Assembly: GCA_003248395.1 (NCBI GenBank)
Contig: QFNA01000040.1
Span: forward strand, 1 to 40,999
Direction: 5' to 3'
DNA from: Citromicrobium sp.
GTDB lineage: Bacteria > Pseudomonadota > Alphaproteobacteria > Sphingomonadales > Sphingomonadaceae
DNA: 40,999 nucleotides
The translations under genes and the position numbers were made by a program. The notes under the pieces were generated by a model. The model searched no databases. It was not told where the DNA came from and saw nothing but the letters and a program-made list of their open reading frames with translations. Positions 1 through 7,269 of the stretch are shown here, in pieces (within the stretch, counting starts at the first letter, position 1; every line of letters begins with the position of its first letter).

Positions 1-36
1 CTTCCCCGTCTATCCGGGCCGATAAGGAGTACAGAC

Positions 37-276
37 ATGGACGACCGCGATCCCCAGGATCCCCGCAACCGCCACCAGGACCACGAGCTGATTCCCGACG
101 CGCAAGCCGAATTCAAGGCGATGATGAAGGACGGGCTCGACCATCCCTCGACCAAACCCGTCCTGACCGGCGCGGCGGTCGGCGCTGCGGCAGGATTCAT
201 TCTACCAGTGGTCGGCCCGATCGTCGGCGGCATCGCGGGTGCGGGTTTCATGCTCTACAAGCGCCTGCGCCCCTGA
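37..276 (+). CDS. Small glycine-rich membrane protein, unknown function
   Basis: This 79-residue protein has a charged, acidic N-terminal half. Residues about 43-74 are glycine- and alanine-rich and hydrophobic (GAAVGAAAGFILPVVGPIVGG and what follows), ending in the basic tail LYKRLRP. That pattern fits one or two short membrane passes with a glycine-zipper character. A good ribosome site (AAGGAG) lies 8 bases before the ATG. The stop codon directly abuts the nrdR ATG, so the two are probably co-translated. I do not recognise a named family, and no function is proposed. Confidence 0.7.
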   Translation: MDDRDPQDPRNRHQDHELIPDAQAEFKAMMKDGLDHPSTKPVLTGAAVGAAAGFILPVVGPIVGGIAGAGFMLYKRLRP

Positions 277-744
277 ATGCGCTGCCCCTTCTGCGCGCAT
301 GACGACAGCCAGGTAAAAGACAGTCGTCCGTCGGAGGATTCGACCTCGATCCGGCGCCGGCGGCAATGTTCGGGCTGCGGCGCGCGTTTCACGACATTCG
401 AGCGCGTGCAGCTGCGCGAGGTGACCGTGGTCAAGAGCGGCGACCGGCGCCAGCCCTTCGACCGCGGCAAGCTCGAACAGTCGATCGCCCTCGCCTGCCG
501 CAAGCGCGAGGTGCCGCAGGATCGCATCGACCAACTCGTCAGCAGCATCCAGCGCCAGGTCGAAACCGCTGGCGAGGCGGAAATCCCCTCGCAACGGATC
601 GGCGAAATGGTGATGGACGGCCTGCGCCAGATCGACAGCGTCGCCTACATCCGCTTCGCCAGCGTCTACCGCGATTTCAGCGAGGCGCGCGATTTCGAGG
701 AATTTGCCAGCACCGTACAGGAAGCGGCGAATGAGCGCGGCTGA
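277..744 (+). CDS. nrdR: Transcriptional repressor NrdR
   Basis: NrdR represses ribonucleotide reductase genes in response to bound ATP or dATP. The 155-residue length fits the family. A zinc ribbon uses Cys3, Cys6, Cys31 and Cys34 (RCPFC and QCSGCGARFTTFE), followed by an ATP-cone domain (about residues 49-139) that includes the family block VAYIRFASVYRDF. The ATG follows the TGA of the upstream small gene with no gap. The 3' end overlaps the downstream methyltransferase gene by 14 bases, so the three genes form one unit. No ribonucleotide reductase gene is visible in the window. Confidence 0.96.
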   Translation: MRCPFCAHDDSQVKDSRPSEDSTSIRRRRQCSGCGARFTTFERVQLREVTVVKSGDRRQPFDRGKLEQSIALACRKREVPQDRIDQLVSSIQRQVETAGEAEIPSQRIGEMVMDGLRQIDSVAYIRFASVYRDFSEARDFEEFASTVQEAANERG

Positions 745-1483
745 CACGCGCGCGCCGGTCATCGTTCTCGTCCGTCCGCAACTCGGCGAGAACATCGGCA
801 AGGCGGCGCGGGCCATGCTCAATTTCGGGCTCACCGAAATGCGGCTGGTCGAACCGCGCGACGGCTGGCCGAATCCTTCGGCGGGTCCCGCGGCGGCCGG
901 TGCCGATGTGGTCCTCGAACGGGCGCAAGTGTTCGACAGCGTCGCCGAGGCAGTGACCGACTGCGCGCATGTCTACGCCACCACGGTGCGCAAGCGGGGC
1001 GTCACCAAGCCGGTCCATACGCCGGAGGAAGCCACGCTTGAAATCGCCGCGGCCAGGGGGCGCAGCGCAATCCTGTTCGGCCCCGAACGCTCGGGCCTCG
1101 AAACCGAAGACGTTGCGCTCGCCCGCGCTATCGTGACGGTTCCGATCAACCCCGAATTCGGTTCACTCAACCTCGCTCAGGCGGTGATTCTGTGCGCATA
1201 TGAATGGTCGAAGGCTCTCCTGAGCAGCGCCGAAGGGCAAGAACAGCTCGTGCAGCCGACCCTTGAAGAAACCCTGCCACCCGCGCCGCAGGACGAGCTC
1301 GAAGGGCTGATCGCGCACCTCGAATCCATGCTCGAGCCCAAGGGCTATTTCCTTCCCGAACCCCGCGCCGACGCCACACGGCGCACATTACGCGGCGTGC
1401 TGACCAAGCCGGGCTGGAACCACCTCGAGGTTCGCACGCTACGCGGCGTCCTATCGAGCCTCGAGCGAATGCCTAGGCCCTGA
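731..1483 (+). CDS. trmJ: TrmJ-like tRNA (cytidine/uridine-2'-O-)-methyltransferase, TrmH family
   Basis: This SPOUT-fold enzyme is predicted to methylate the 2'-hydroxyl of a tRNA anticodon-loop nucleotide (position 32 in characterised TrmJ) with S-adenosylmethionine. Family motifs are clear: NIGKAARAMLNFG near the N terminus, ILFGPERSGL in the middle, and INPEFGSLNLAQAV forming the knotted cofactor site. The C-terminal helical tail ends LRGVLSSLERM. The frame is open from 704, but homology begins at MSAADTRAP, so the ATG at 731 is chosen. It overlaps the nrdR stop by 14 bases. The stop overlaps the convergent chorismate mutase stop by 11 bases. Confidence 0.9.
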   Translation: MSAADTRAPVIVLVRPQLGENIGKAARAMLNFGLTEMRLVEPRDGWPNPSAGPAAAGADVVLERAQVFDSVAEAVTDCAHVYATTVRKRGVTKPVHTPEEATLEIAAARGRSAILFGPERSGLETEDVALARAIVTVPINPEFGSLNLAQAVILCAYEWSKALLSSAEGQEQLVQPTLEETLPPAPQDELEGLIAHLESMLEPKGYFLPEPRADATRRTLRGVLTKPGWNHLEVRTLRGVLSSLERMPRP

Positions 1484-1784
1484 TCCGGTCCCACTCGATC
1501 AGTTCATACTCGATCGAGGTTTCGACCAAAACATCCCAGATTTGCGCAATTTTCTCATGCGGCAGGTTGCGCGTCTCTGCGTCCGACCGGGCGTTTGCGA
1601 TAACCTCCGCCTTGCGCGCTTCGTCGCGCACGACATCACGATCCTGCTTGATCCGCGCTGCCGCGCGCATGTAGCCGAAGCGGCGGTCGAGCAGTTCCAT
1701 CAGTTCGCGATCGGTCGTGTCCACGCCGATCCGCACCTCGCGCATGTCCGTGCAGTCTTCAGGCAGTTTGAAATCGTCCTTCAT
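1473..1784 (-). CDS. Chorismate mutase, AroQ class
   Basis: This 103-residue all-helical protein is of AroQ (type II) size and should convert chorismate to prephenate for phenylalanine and tyrosine synthesis. The opening REVRIGVDTTDRELMELLDRR matches the first helix of the family (arginine, then D..L..LL..R). AARIKQDRDVVRDEARKAEV follows as the active-site helix pair. A longer frame exists upstream, but MKDDFKLPED is the natural start. It is divergent from trpB across a 91-bp gap, so regulation of the chorismate branch point may be shared. There is no attached prephenate dehydratase or dehydrogenase domain. Confidence 0.9.
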   Translation of the reverse strand: MKDDFKLPEDCTDMREVRIGVDTTDRELMELLDRRFGYMRAAARIKQDRDVVRDEARKAEVIANARSDAETRNLPHEKIAQIWDVLVETSIEYELIEWDRIRA

Positions 1785-1875
1785 GGCCGCGCCGAATGGC
1801 GGTTCGGATGGGGCTTGTCGAGCGGAAACCAAAGCCTCTCTCGACTTGTCCGCAAACCCTCGGCAAGGGAGACGC

Positions 1876-3090
1876 ATGGCGAGCAATCCGAACACCTACC
1901 GCAACATGCCTGACGAGCGCGGCCACTTTGGCGACTATGGCGGGCGCTATGTCGCCGAGACACTGATGCCGCTGGTCCTCGACCTAGAGCGCGAATACCG
2001 CGCGGCGCAGGCCGATCCCGAATTCCAGCGCCAGTTCGACGACCTGCTTGAACACTACGTCGGCCGCCCTTCCCCGCTGTACTTCGCGGAGCGACTGACC
2101 GAGGCGCTTGGCGGCGCGCAGGTCTGGTTCAAGCGCGACGAACTCAACCACACCGGCGCGCACAAGATCAACAATTGCATCGGGCAGATCCTGCTCGCCA
2201 TCCGCATGGGCAAGACGCGCATCATCGCGGAAACCGGCGCGGGCCAGCACGGCGTCGCCACTGCCACCGTCTGCGCGCGCTTCGGCTTGCCCTGCGTCAT
2301 CTATATGGGCGCAGAGGATGTGCGGCGCCAATCGCCCAACGTCTTCCGCATGAAGCTGCTCGGCGCCGAAGTCGTCCCCGTCACCAGCGGACGCGGCACA
2401 CTGAAGGATGCAATGAACGAGGGGCTGCGCGACTGGGTCGCGAACGTCCACGACACCTTCTACATCATCGGCACCGCCGCAGGACCGCACCCCTATCCCG
2501 AGCTCGTCCGCGACTTCCAGAGCGTGATCGGCAAGGAAGCCCGCCAGCAAATGCAGGACCGCATCGGCCGCCTGCCCGATTTGTTGGTGGCAGCCATCGG
2601 CGGCGGCTCCAACGCACTCGGCCTGTTCCACCCCTTCCTCGACGATCTGGACGTGAAGATGCTCGGTGTCGAGGCGGCAGGCCACGGCCTCGATGGCGAC
2701 GAACACGCAGCCAGCCTGCTCGGCGGCTTCCCCGGCGTGCTCCACGGCAACAAGACCTATCTGCTGCAGGACGATGACGGACAGATCACCGAAGGCCACT
2801 CGATCAGCGCAGGCCTCGACTATCCCGGCATCGGCCCCGAACACGCCTGGCTGAAAGACACGGGCCGCGTCGAATACACCGCCGTGACCGACGAAGAGGC
2901 GCTCGACGCCTTCCAGCTGCTCTGCCGCACCGAGGGCATTATCCCGGCGCTCGAACCCAGCCACGCCATCGCCGCCGTGGCGAAGCGCGCAAAGGAGATG
3001 CCGAAAGACAGCGTAATCCTCGCAAACCTGTGCGGACGCGGCGACAAGGACATCTTCACCGTAGCCGAGCGGTTGGGAGTGGAGATTTGA
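1876..3090 (+). CDS. trpB: Tryptophan synthase beta chain
   Basis: The beta subunit condenses indole with serine using pyridoxal phosphate. The protein has 404 residues, normal for the family. The PLP lysine is Lys97 in HTGAHKINNCIG. The phosphate-binding loop AAIGGGSNALG and the C-terminal LEPSHAIA and NLCGRGDKD blocks are present. The frame is open from 1717, but the ATG at 1876 has an AAGGGA ribosome site and starts the conserved MASNPNTYRNMPDERGHFGDYGGRYV-type N terminus. trpA lies about 1 kb downstream, separated by a tiny gene and a DUF559 gene, which is an unusual interruption of a normally tight trpB-trpA pair. trpF is not visible beside it. Confidence 0.98.
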   Translation: MASNPNTYRNMPDERGHFGDYGGRYVAETLMPLVLDLEREYRAAQADPEFQRQFDDLLEHYVGRPSPLYFAERLTEALGGAQVWFKRDELNHTGAHKINNCIGQILLAIRMGKTRIIAETGAGQHGVATATVCARFGLPCVIYMGAEDVRRQSPNVFRMKLLGAEVVPVTSGRGTLKDAMNEGLRDWVANVHDTFYIIGTAAGPHPYPELVRDFQSVIGKEARQQMQDRIGRLPDLLVAAIGGGSNALGLFHPFLDDLDVKMLGVEAAGHGLDGDEHAASLLGGFPGVLHGNKTYLLQDDDGQITEGHSISAGLDYPGIGPEHAWLKDTGRVEYTAVTDEEALDAFQLLCRTEGIIPALEPSHAIAAVAKRAKEMPKDSVILANLCGRGDKDIFTVAERLGVEI

Positions 3091-3296
3091 GAAAGCAATG
3101 CTGCGAAATAATGCGGATTAATGTCGAGAGAACTTGTCCCGACCACCCTGATCGCTCAGACTGCCCTGACTGCTTGGTCGAGTACGTCGCAGAGTATGAA
3201 CGATATGGCATTTTGGTCCATGACGGCAGTTCTTCAATGATCTCTATCAATTTCTGCCCTTGGTGCGGAGCAGTTTTGGAAGAAGGGAATGACTGA
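3087..3296 (+). CDS. Small zinc-ribbon-like protein resembling DUF6980
   Basis: This roughly 69-residue protein starts from a TTG that overlaps the trpB stop codon in the arrangement TTGA. A strong GGGAG/GGAG ribosome site lies just upstream, inside the end of trpB. This start keeps the N-terminal CCE motif, which an ATG start at 3111 would lose. Paired cysteines are CCE at the N terminus, CPDHPDRSDCPDC in the middle, and FCPWCG near the end, with YGILVHDGSSSMISI between. From memory this pattern matches the DUF6980 family. The function is unknown; metal binding is inferred from the cysteines. Base use is less GC-rich than in trpB, which suggests a later insertion. Confidence 0.72.
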   Translation: MRKQCCEIMRINVERTCPDHPDRSDCPDCLVEYVAEYERYGILVHDGSSSMISINFCPWCGAVLEEGND

Positions 3297-3321
3297 TTGC
3301 GTTGTCACTAGCGCCAAAAAG

Positions 3322-3406
3322 CCCTCTCCCCTTCAGGGGAGAGGGTTGGGAGAGGGGAATGGAACGTGAACTCCCCCACCCCCCAGCCCCCTCCCCTGAA
3401 GGGGAG
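3322..3406. repeat. Inverted pair of REP-like palindromes upstream of the DUF559 gene
   Basis: The first palindrome at 3322-3345 is perfect: a 10-bp stem CCCTCTCCCC/GGGGAGAGGG with loop TTCA. The second at 3387-3410 pairs at 9 of 10 positions around the core CTCCCC-TGAA-GGGGAG. The loops TTCA and TGAA are reverse complements, so the two palindromes face each other. This is the head-to-head arrangement of a REPIN. The flanks on the loop-proximal side also match in inverted orientation (GGGTTGGGAGAGGGG against its counterpart). Confidence 0.75.
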
Positions 3407-3449
3407 TGGGAGCAGGCGTCATCCCACCTCGCTCAGACATGCTCAGAAT

Positions 3450-3896
3450 ATGCGCAAGGAAATGCCCGAGCCGGAAATGCGCCTTTGGCTGGAGCTGCGC
3501 GCCTCGCGCTTCCGCGGGATCAAATTTCGCCGACAGAAAGTGATCGGCAAATACATCGCCGATTTCGCCGCGAACGAACCGAAGCTGGTGATAGAAGTTG
3601 ATGGCGATACCCATGCCGGGCGGGAAAGCTACGACGCGTTACGAACCCGGTATCTACAAGAACAGGGATATACGGTTATCAGGTTCTCGAATGCGGAGGT
3701 GATGGGGAATCTGGACGGGGTTTTGGAAAGGCTTGGTCACATCGTCGACGAGATGCCTTCCCGTCCCTCAACCGCCTCCCATGAAGGTGAGGGGGCCAAG
3801 TATAGCGCACCTTCGCTCTGTCCCCTTCAGGGGAGAGATACGCAGCCTTGTGAGCAAAGCGAACTAGGCGAAGTTGAGAGGGGCAGACGACCATGA
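3450..3896 (+). CDS. DUF559 domain endonuclease-like protein
   Basis: The conserved part runs MRKEMPEPEMRLWLELRASRF...IKFRRQKVIGKYIADF and continues through LVIEVDGDTHAG and QGYTVIRFSNAEVMGNLDGVL. This is the DUF559 fold, related to very-short-patch-repair and restriction endonucleases, with the catalytic-type Glu/Asp-Gly-His cluster in EVDGDTH. The start is uncertain. ATG at 3450 is used, but the frame opens at a GTG at 3366 and family similarity (LRHAQ) begins slightly upstream of 3450. After about residue 100 the protein runs into palindrome-derived sequence, so its last 45 residues are probably not functional. The cellular role is unknown. It separates trpB from trpA. Confidence 0.8.
   Translation: MRKEMPEPEMRLWLELRASRFRGIKFRRQKVIGKYIADFAANEPKLVIEVDGDTHAGRESYDALRTRYLQEQGYTVIRFSNAEVMGNLDGVLERLGHIVDEMPSRPSTASHEGEGAKYSAPSLCPLQGRDTQPCEQSELGEVERGRRP
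3778..3839. repeat. Second, degenerate inverted palindrome pair inside the 3' end of the DUF559 frame
   Basis: CCTCCC-ATGAA-GGTGAGGG at about 3777-3794 resembles the TGAA-type palindrome. At 3821-3834 the core TCCCC-TTCA-GGGGA has the TTCA orientation. The order is reversed relative to the upstream pair, so the DUF559 core is enclosed by two inverted pairs. These copies carry mismatches outside the core, in contrast to the perfect first upstream palindrome. Confidence 0.6.
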
Positions 3897-4017
3897 TCCG
3901 CCTCTCCGCTGTCCTACAGCACCGCATTTGTGCCACATTGAAGCCATGACGCTCCAAAATTCCTTCTCCAACCACCGGTTCGATCCCTTGCTTGGGGCCC
4001 GTCCCTATTTCGCCTCC

Positions 4018-4041
4018 TGGACCGTGTAACACGTGTAACAT
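4018..4041. repeat. 24-bp repeat, copy A (upstream of trpA)
   Basis: An exact 24-bp match in inverted orientation exists at 38113-38136. The core is TGTAACACGTGTAACA: two direct TGTAACA units around CG, with an ACACGTGT palindrome in the centre. It sits 47 bp before the trpA start, in the short intergenic region. A 24-bp identity is not expected by chance in 41 kb. Confidence 0.85.
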
Positions 4042-4087
4042 TTCCCACTATTCAGCCATTTTCCGACCACCGAAGACAGCCCGCTCC

Positions 4088-4876
4088 ATGCCCACACCGA
4101 CTCGCCTCTCCAACGCTTTCTCCAGGCCCCACCCGGCCCTCGTCTGCTTCGTCACCGCAGGCGATGGCGACACGGCGGCCAATCTCGACGCGCTGGTCGA
4201 GGGCGGCGCGGATGTGATCGAGTTGGGCATGCCCTTCACCGATCCGATGGCCGATGGGCCCGCGATCCAGCAGGCGAATATTCGTTCGCTTGGAGCGGGA
4301 ACCACCACGCACGACGTATTTGCTCTCGCATTCGAGTTTCGTGAGCGACACAAAGACGTTCCACTCGTCTTGATGGGCTATGCAAACCCCATGCTCCGCC
4401 GCGGTGCGGAGTGGTTTGGTAGCCAATGTGCTGCTGCGGGCGTCGATGGCGTCATCTGCGTCGATATTCCGCCCGAGGAAGATGAAGCGCTGGGACCAGA
4501 TTTGCGCTCATTTGGCATCGCGCCCATCCGCCTCGCCACGCCGACCACCGATGCCAAGCGGCTGCCGCAGGTGCTCGAAGGGTCGGACGGGTTTCTCTAC
4601 TATGTCTCCGTCGCGGGCGTCACGGGCAAGCAGCAGGCGGTGCAGACCAGCATCGAGGATGCAGTGGCGCGGCTCAAGGCGGCGAGTGACCTGCCCGTCG
4701 CGGTCGGCTTCGGGGTTCGCACGCCCGGACAGGCGCGCGACATCGCCCGGGTGGCGGACGGCGTGGTCGTCGGCTCGGCGTTGGTCGAACTGGTCGGCGA
4801 ACATGGCACGCAGGCACCTGCGCATCTTCGCACGCTCACCGCGAGCCTGGCGGAGGCGGTGCACAATGCCCGCTGA
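4088..4876 (+). CDS. trpA: Tryptophan synthase alpha chain
   Basis: The alpha subunit cleaves indole-3-glycerol phosphate to indole and glyceraldehyde 3-phosphate and passes indole to TrpB. It has 262 residues. The catalytic acids of the family correspond to Glu45 and Asp56 in IELGMPFTDPMADGP. Phosphate-binding elements VAVGFGVRTPGQA and DGVVVGSALVE are present. The frame is open from 3992, but homology starts at MPTPTRLSNAF, so the ATG at 4088 is used. No strong Shine-Dalgarno site is visible. It has its own leader region carrying the 24-bp repeat, so it may not be co-transcribed with trpB. Confidence 0.97.
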   Translation: MPTPTRLSNAFSRPHPALVCFVTAGDGDTAANLDALVEGGADVIELGMPFTDPMADGPAIQQANIRSLGAGTTTHDVFALAFEFRERHKDVPLVLMGYANPMLRRGAEWFGSQCAAAGVDGVICVDIPPEEDEALGPDLRSFGIAPIRLATPTTDAKRLPQVLEGSDGFLYYVSVAGVTGKQQAVQTSIEDAVARLKAASDLPVAVGFGVRTPGQARDIARVADGVVVGSALVELVGEHGTQAPAHLRTLTASLAEAVHNAR

Positions 4877-4939
4877 CCGCGCCGTAGATACATCGTCTGT
4901 GGCTCGCAATGCCGCGCATATTGCACTAGGGGCGGTCGC

Positions 4940-5788
4940 ATGAACTGGTTCACACGCGTCCGCAACAACCTCCCCTGGGTGCCCAAGCGGAGCACCGACG
5001 AAAATCTCTGGGTCAAATGCCCCGGCTGCCAGCAGATGGTGTTCGCGCAGGAATACGAGGACAATTGCCACGTCTGCCCGCGCTGCGACCATCACGGGCG
5101 CATCGGCGCGGACGAGCGACTGCGTCAGTTGCTCGACGAAGGCTTCGAGGTCTTGCCGATCCCCGACGTGCGCGAGGATCCGCTCAAATTCCGCGACTCG
5201 GCCAGATATACCGACCGGTTGAAGAAAGCTCGCGCCAGGAGCCCGCACAAGGACGCCTTCCTGGTCGGCTCGGGCGCGATCGAGGCTCGTCCGGCGGTGG
5301 TCGGCGTGCAGGATTTCGGCTTCATGGGTGGATCGATGGGCATGGCGGTGGGCAAGGCCTTTTGCCAGGGCGCCGAGCGCGCGCTCGAGCGCCGTGCGCC
5401 CTATATCGTCGTGACCGCCGCGGGCGGCGCACGCATGCAGGAGGGCATTCTCAGCCTGATGCAAATGCCCAAGGCGACGGTCATGACCCGCCGCTTGAAA
5501 GAGGCGGGGCTGCCCTATATCGTCGTGCTGACCGATCCGACCACGGGCGGGGTCACGGCCAGCTACGCCATGCTCGGCGATGTCCAGATTGCCGAACCGG
5601 GCGCCCTCATCGGCTTTGCCGGCCAGCGCGTGATCCAGGACACCATCCGCGAGCAACTGCCCGACGGGTTCCAGCGCGCCGAGTACCTGCACAAGCACGG
5701 CATGGTCGATATGGTGGTCCACCGCCACGAACTGAAGGACATGCTGGCGACGCTGCTCGACTACCTCGCTCCAGCGAAGGCGGCGTAG
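4940..5788 (+). CDS. accD: Acetyl-CoA carboxylase carboxyltransferase subunit beta
   Basis: AccD forms the carboxyltransferase with AccA and makes malonyl-CoA for fatty acid synthesis. The 282-residue protein begins with the typical zinc ribbon, Cys27, Cys30, Cys46 and Cys49 (KCPGCQQ and CPRCDHHGRI). Carboxyltransferase motifs follow: FGFMGGSMGMAVGKAF, TAAGGARMQEG and DPTTGGVTASYAMLGD. It follows trpA by 63 bp and precedes folC, the usual alphaproteobacterial order. A hairpin at 5890-5920 separates it from folC. Confidence 0.98.
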   Translation: MNWFTRVRNNLPWVPKRSTDENLWVKCPGCQQMVFAQEYEDNCHVCPRCDHHGRIGADERLRQLLDEGFEVLPIPDVREDPLKFRDSARYTDRLKKARARSPHKDAFLVGSGAIEARPAVVGVQDFGFMGGSMGMAVGKAFCQGAERALERRAPYIVVTAAGGARMQEGILSLMQMPKATVMTRRLKEAGLPYIVVLTDPTTGGVTASYAMLGDVQIAEPGALIGFAGQRVIQDTIREQLPDGFQRAEYLHKHGMVDMVVHRHELKDMLATLLDYLAPAKAA

Positions 5789-5889
5789 CTCCGCTTTTAC
5801 CGCCGCGGCGGATTTCGGTTTCCTACCGTGCCAGATGCGTGCTTGGGTTACGGAACCAGGGACCTATCGGGAACCGTCAGGCGTTTTGG

Positions 5890-5927
5890 AAGCCAATCCG
5901 CAATAACAACGGGTTGGCTTGCGGTTT
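5890..5927 (+). terminator. Hairpin between accD and folC, possible terminator
   Basis: An 11-bp stem (AAGCCAATCCG at 5890-5900 with CGGGTTGGCTT at 5910-5920, one G-U pair) encloses the 9-base loop CAATAACAA. GCGGTTTT follows. The T tract is short, so termination may be partial. The same 185-bp gap holds a tandem 11-bp duplication (GAGTGAACTTT twice) at 5930-5951, just before the folC ribosome site. Confidence 0.5.
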
Positions 5928-5973
5928 TCGAGTGAACTTTGAGTGAACTTTCGACCGGGAGCAGGAGCGGCGC

Positions 5974-7269
5974 TTGAGGGATTTTGCCACGTCCGATCAT
6001 CCGCAGGTGAAGGCCCAGCTCGACCGGCTGGCCCACCTGAGCGTGCCCGATGGCAGGCTCGGGCTGGATACGATTCGCGCAGTGCTCCATCGTCTCGGCA
6101 ACCCGCATCATCGGCTGCCCCCGGTTTTCCACGTCGCGGGCACGAATGGCAAAGGATCAACCTGCGCCTTTCTGCGCGCGATGCTGGAGGCGCAAGGCTA
6201 CAAGGTGCACGTCACCACCAGCCCGCATCTGGTGCGCTATAATGAACGCATCCGCGTGGCGGGCGCGCTGATTTCCGACGAGCGGCTGGCCGAATTGCTG
6301 GCCGAGGTGCTGGAGGTGGGAGCGGATCTCAATCCCAGCTTCTTCGAGGTCACCATTGCCGCCGCCTTCACCGAATTCGCGCGCGTTCCCGCCGATGCCT
6401 GCGTCGTCGAGGTCGGACTCGGCGGACGGTTCGACGCCACCAATGTGCTGGAGCCGGACGTGCTCGCCGCCTGCGGGATTGCAGCGCTCGGGATCGATCA
6501 CGAACGCTTCCTCCTCGCACCCGAAGAGGGCACGCCCGAAGTGCCGCTCGCCCGGATTGCATTCGAAAAGGCGGGGATTGCAAAACCGGGGCGTCCGCTG
6601 GTGACGTTCGACTATCCCGGTGCGGCGTCAGAGCAGATCAGCGCGGCAGCGGAGCGCAGTGGCGCGACGCTGGCTGTGCGCGGGCGCGATTGGTCGGCGG
6701 AGGTCACTCCCACCGGCCTGCTCTATGCGGACCGCCTTGGAGAGCTTTCCCTACCCCTCCCCAACCTCCCCGGCCCGCACCAGCCGGAAAACGCCGCGCT
6801 GGCTGTCGCAATCCTGCGGCACCAGGACCTCGTTAAGGTCTCGCCCGAGGCCATCGCGCGTGGCATGACCGAAGCCGTCTGGCCCGCGCGGCTCCAGCGG
6901 CTTTCTCCCGGGCCCCTGGCGGGGAACCGCGAAATCTGGCTCGACGGGGGGCATAATCCCTCGGCCGGTGCGATACTCGGCAGGCAATTCGCGGGCAAGC
7001 GGCTGCACCTGGTCATCGGCATGCTGGAGGCGAAGGACCCCGCCGCACTGGTCGAACCGCTATCGCAGAGCATTGCCAGCATCACCGTCGTCCCGGTGCC
7101 GGGTCACGACTGGCATCCCGCCGCACGATTTGGTCCCGATGCGCAGGCCACGGATGATGTCCCATCGGCCCTCGCCGCGCTGCCCAATGACGGGCTGCCC
7201 GTGCTGGTTGCGGGTTCGCTCTATCTCGCTGGCGAGGTCCTGCGCCTCAACGGGCAGGCGCCCCGATGA
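5974..7269 (+). CDS. folC: Bifunctional folylpolyglutamate/dihydrofolate synthase
   Basis: FolC adds glutamate to dihydropteroate or tetrahydrofolate. The 431 residues include the P-loop GTNGKGS at residues 56-62, the family block TTSPHLVRYNERIRVAG, VEVGLGGRFDATN, and DGGHNPSAG in the C-terminal domain. The start is a TTG with AGGAG about 9 bases upstream; the first downstream ATG would remove conserved sequence. The gene ends exactly where the convergent permease gene ends, with the two stop codons adjacent. Confidence 0.95.
   Translation: MRDFATSDHPQVKAQLDRLAHLSVPDGRLGLDTIRAVLHRLGNPHHRLPPVFHVAGTNGKGSTCAFLRAMLEAQGYKVHVTTSPHLVRYNERIRVAGALISDERLAELLAEVLEVGADLNPSFFEVTIAAAFTEFARVPADACVVEVGLGGRFDATNVLEPDVLAACGIAALGIDHERFLLAPEEGTPEVPLARIAFEKAGIAKPGRPLVTFDYPGAASEQISAAAERSGATLAVRGRDWSAEVTPTGLLYADRLGELSLPLPNLPGPHQPENAALAVAILRHQDLVKVSPEAIARGMTEAVWPARLQRLSPGPLAGNREIWLDGGHNPSAGAILGRQFAGKRLHLVIGMLEAKDPAALVEPLSQSIASITVVPVPGHDWHPAARFGPDAQATDDVPSALAALPNDGLPVLVAGSLYLAGEVLRLNGQAPR

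Noticed and set aside
1984..2964. 326-codon open frame on the minus strand opposite trpB
   Set aside because: It is a high-GC shadow frame of a fully conserved trpB and has no recognisable motifs.
4508..5728. 406-codon minus-strand frame across trpA and accD
   Set aside because: It lies antisense to two conserved genes, is His/Asp/Arg-rich, and has no family resemblance.
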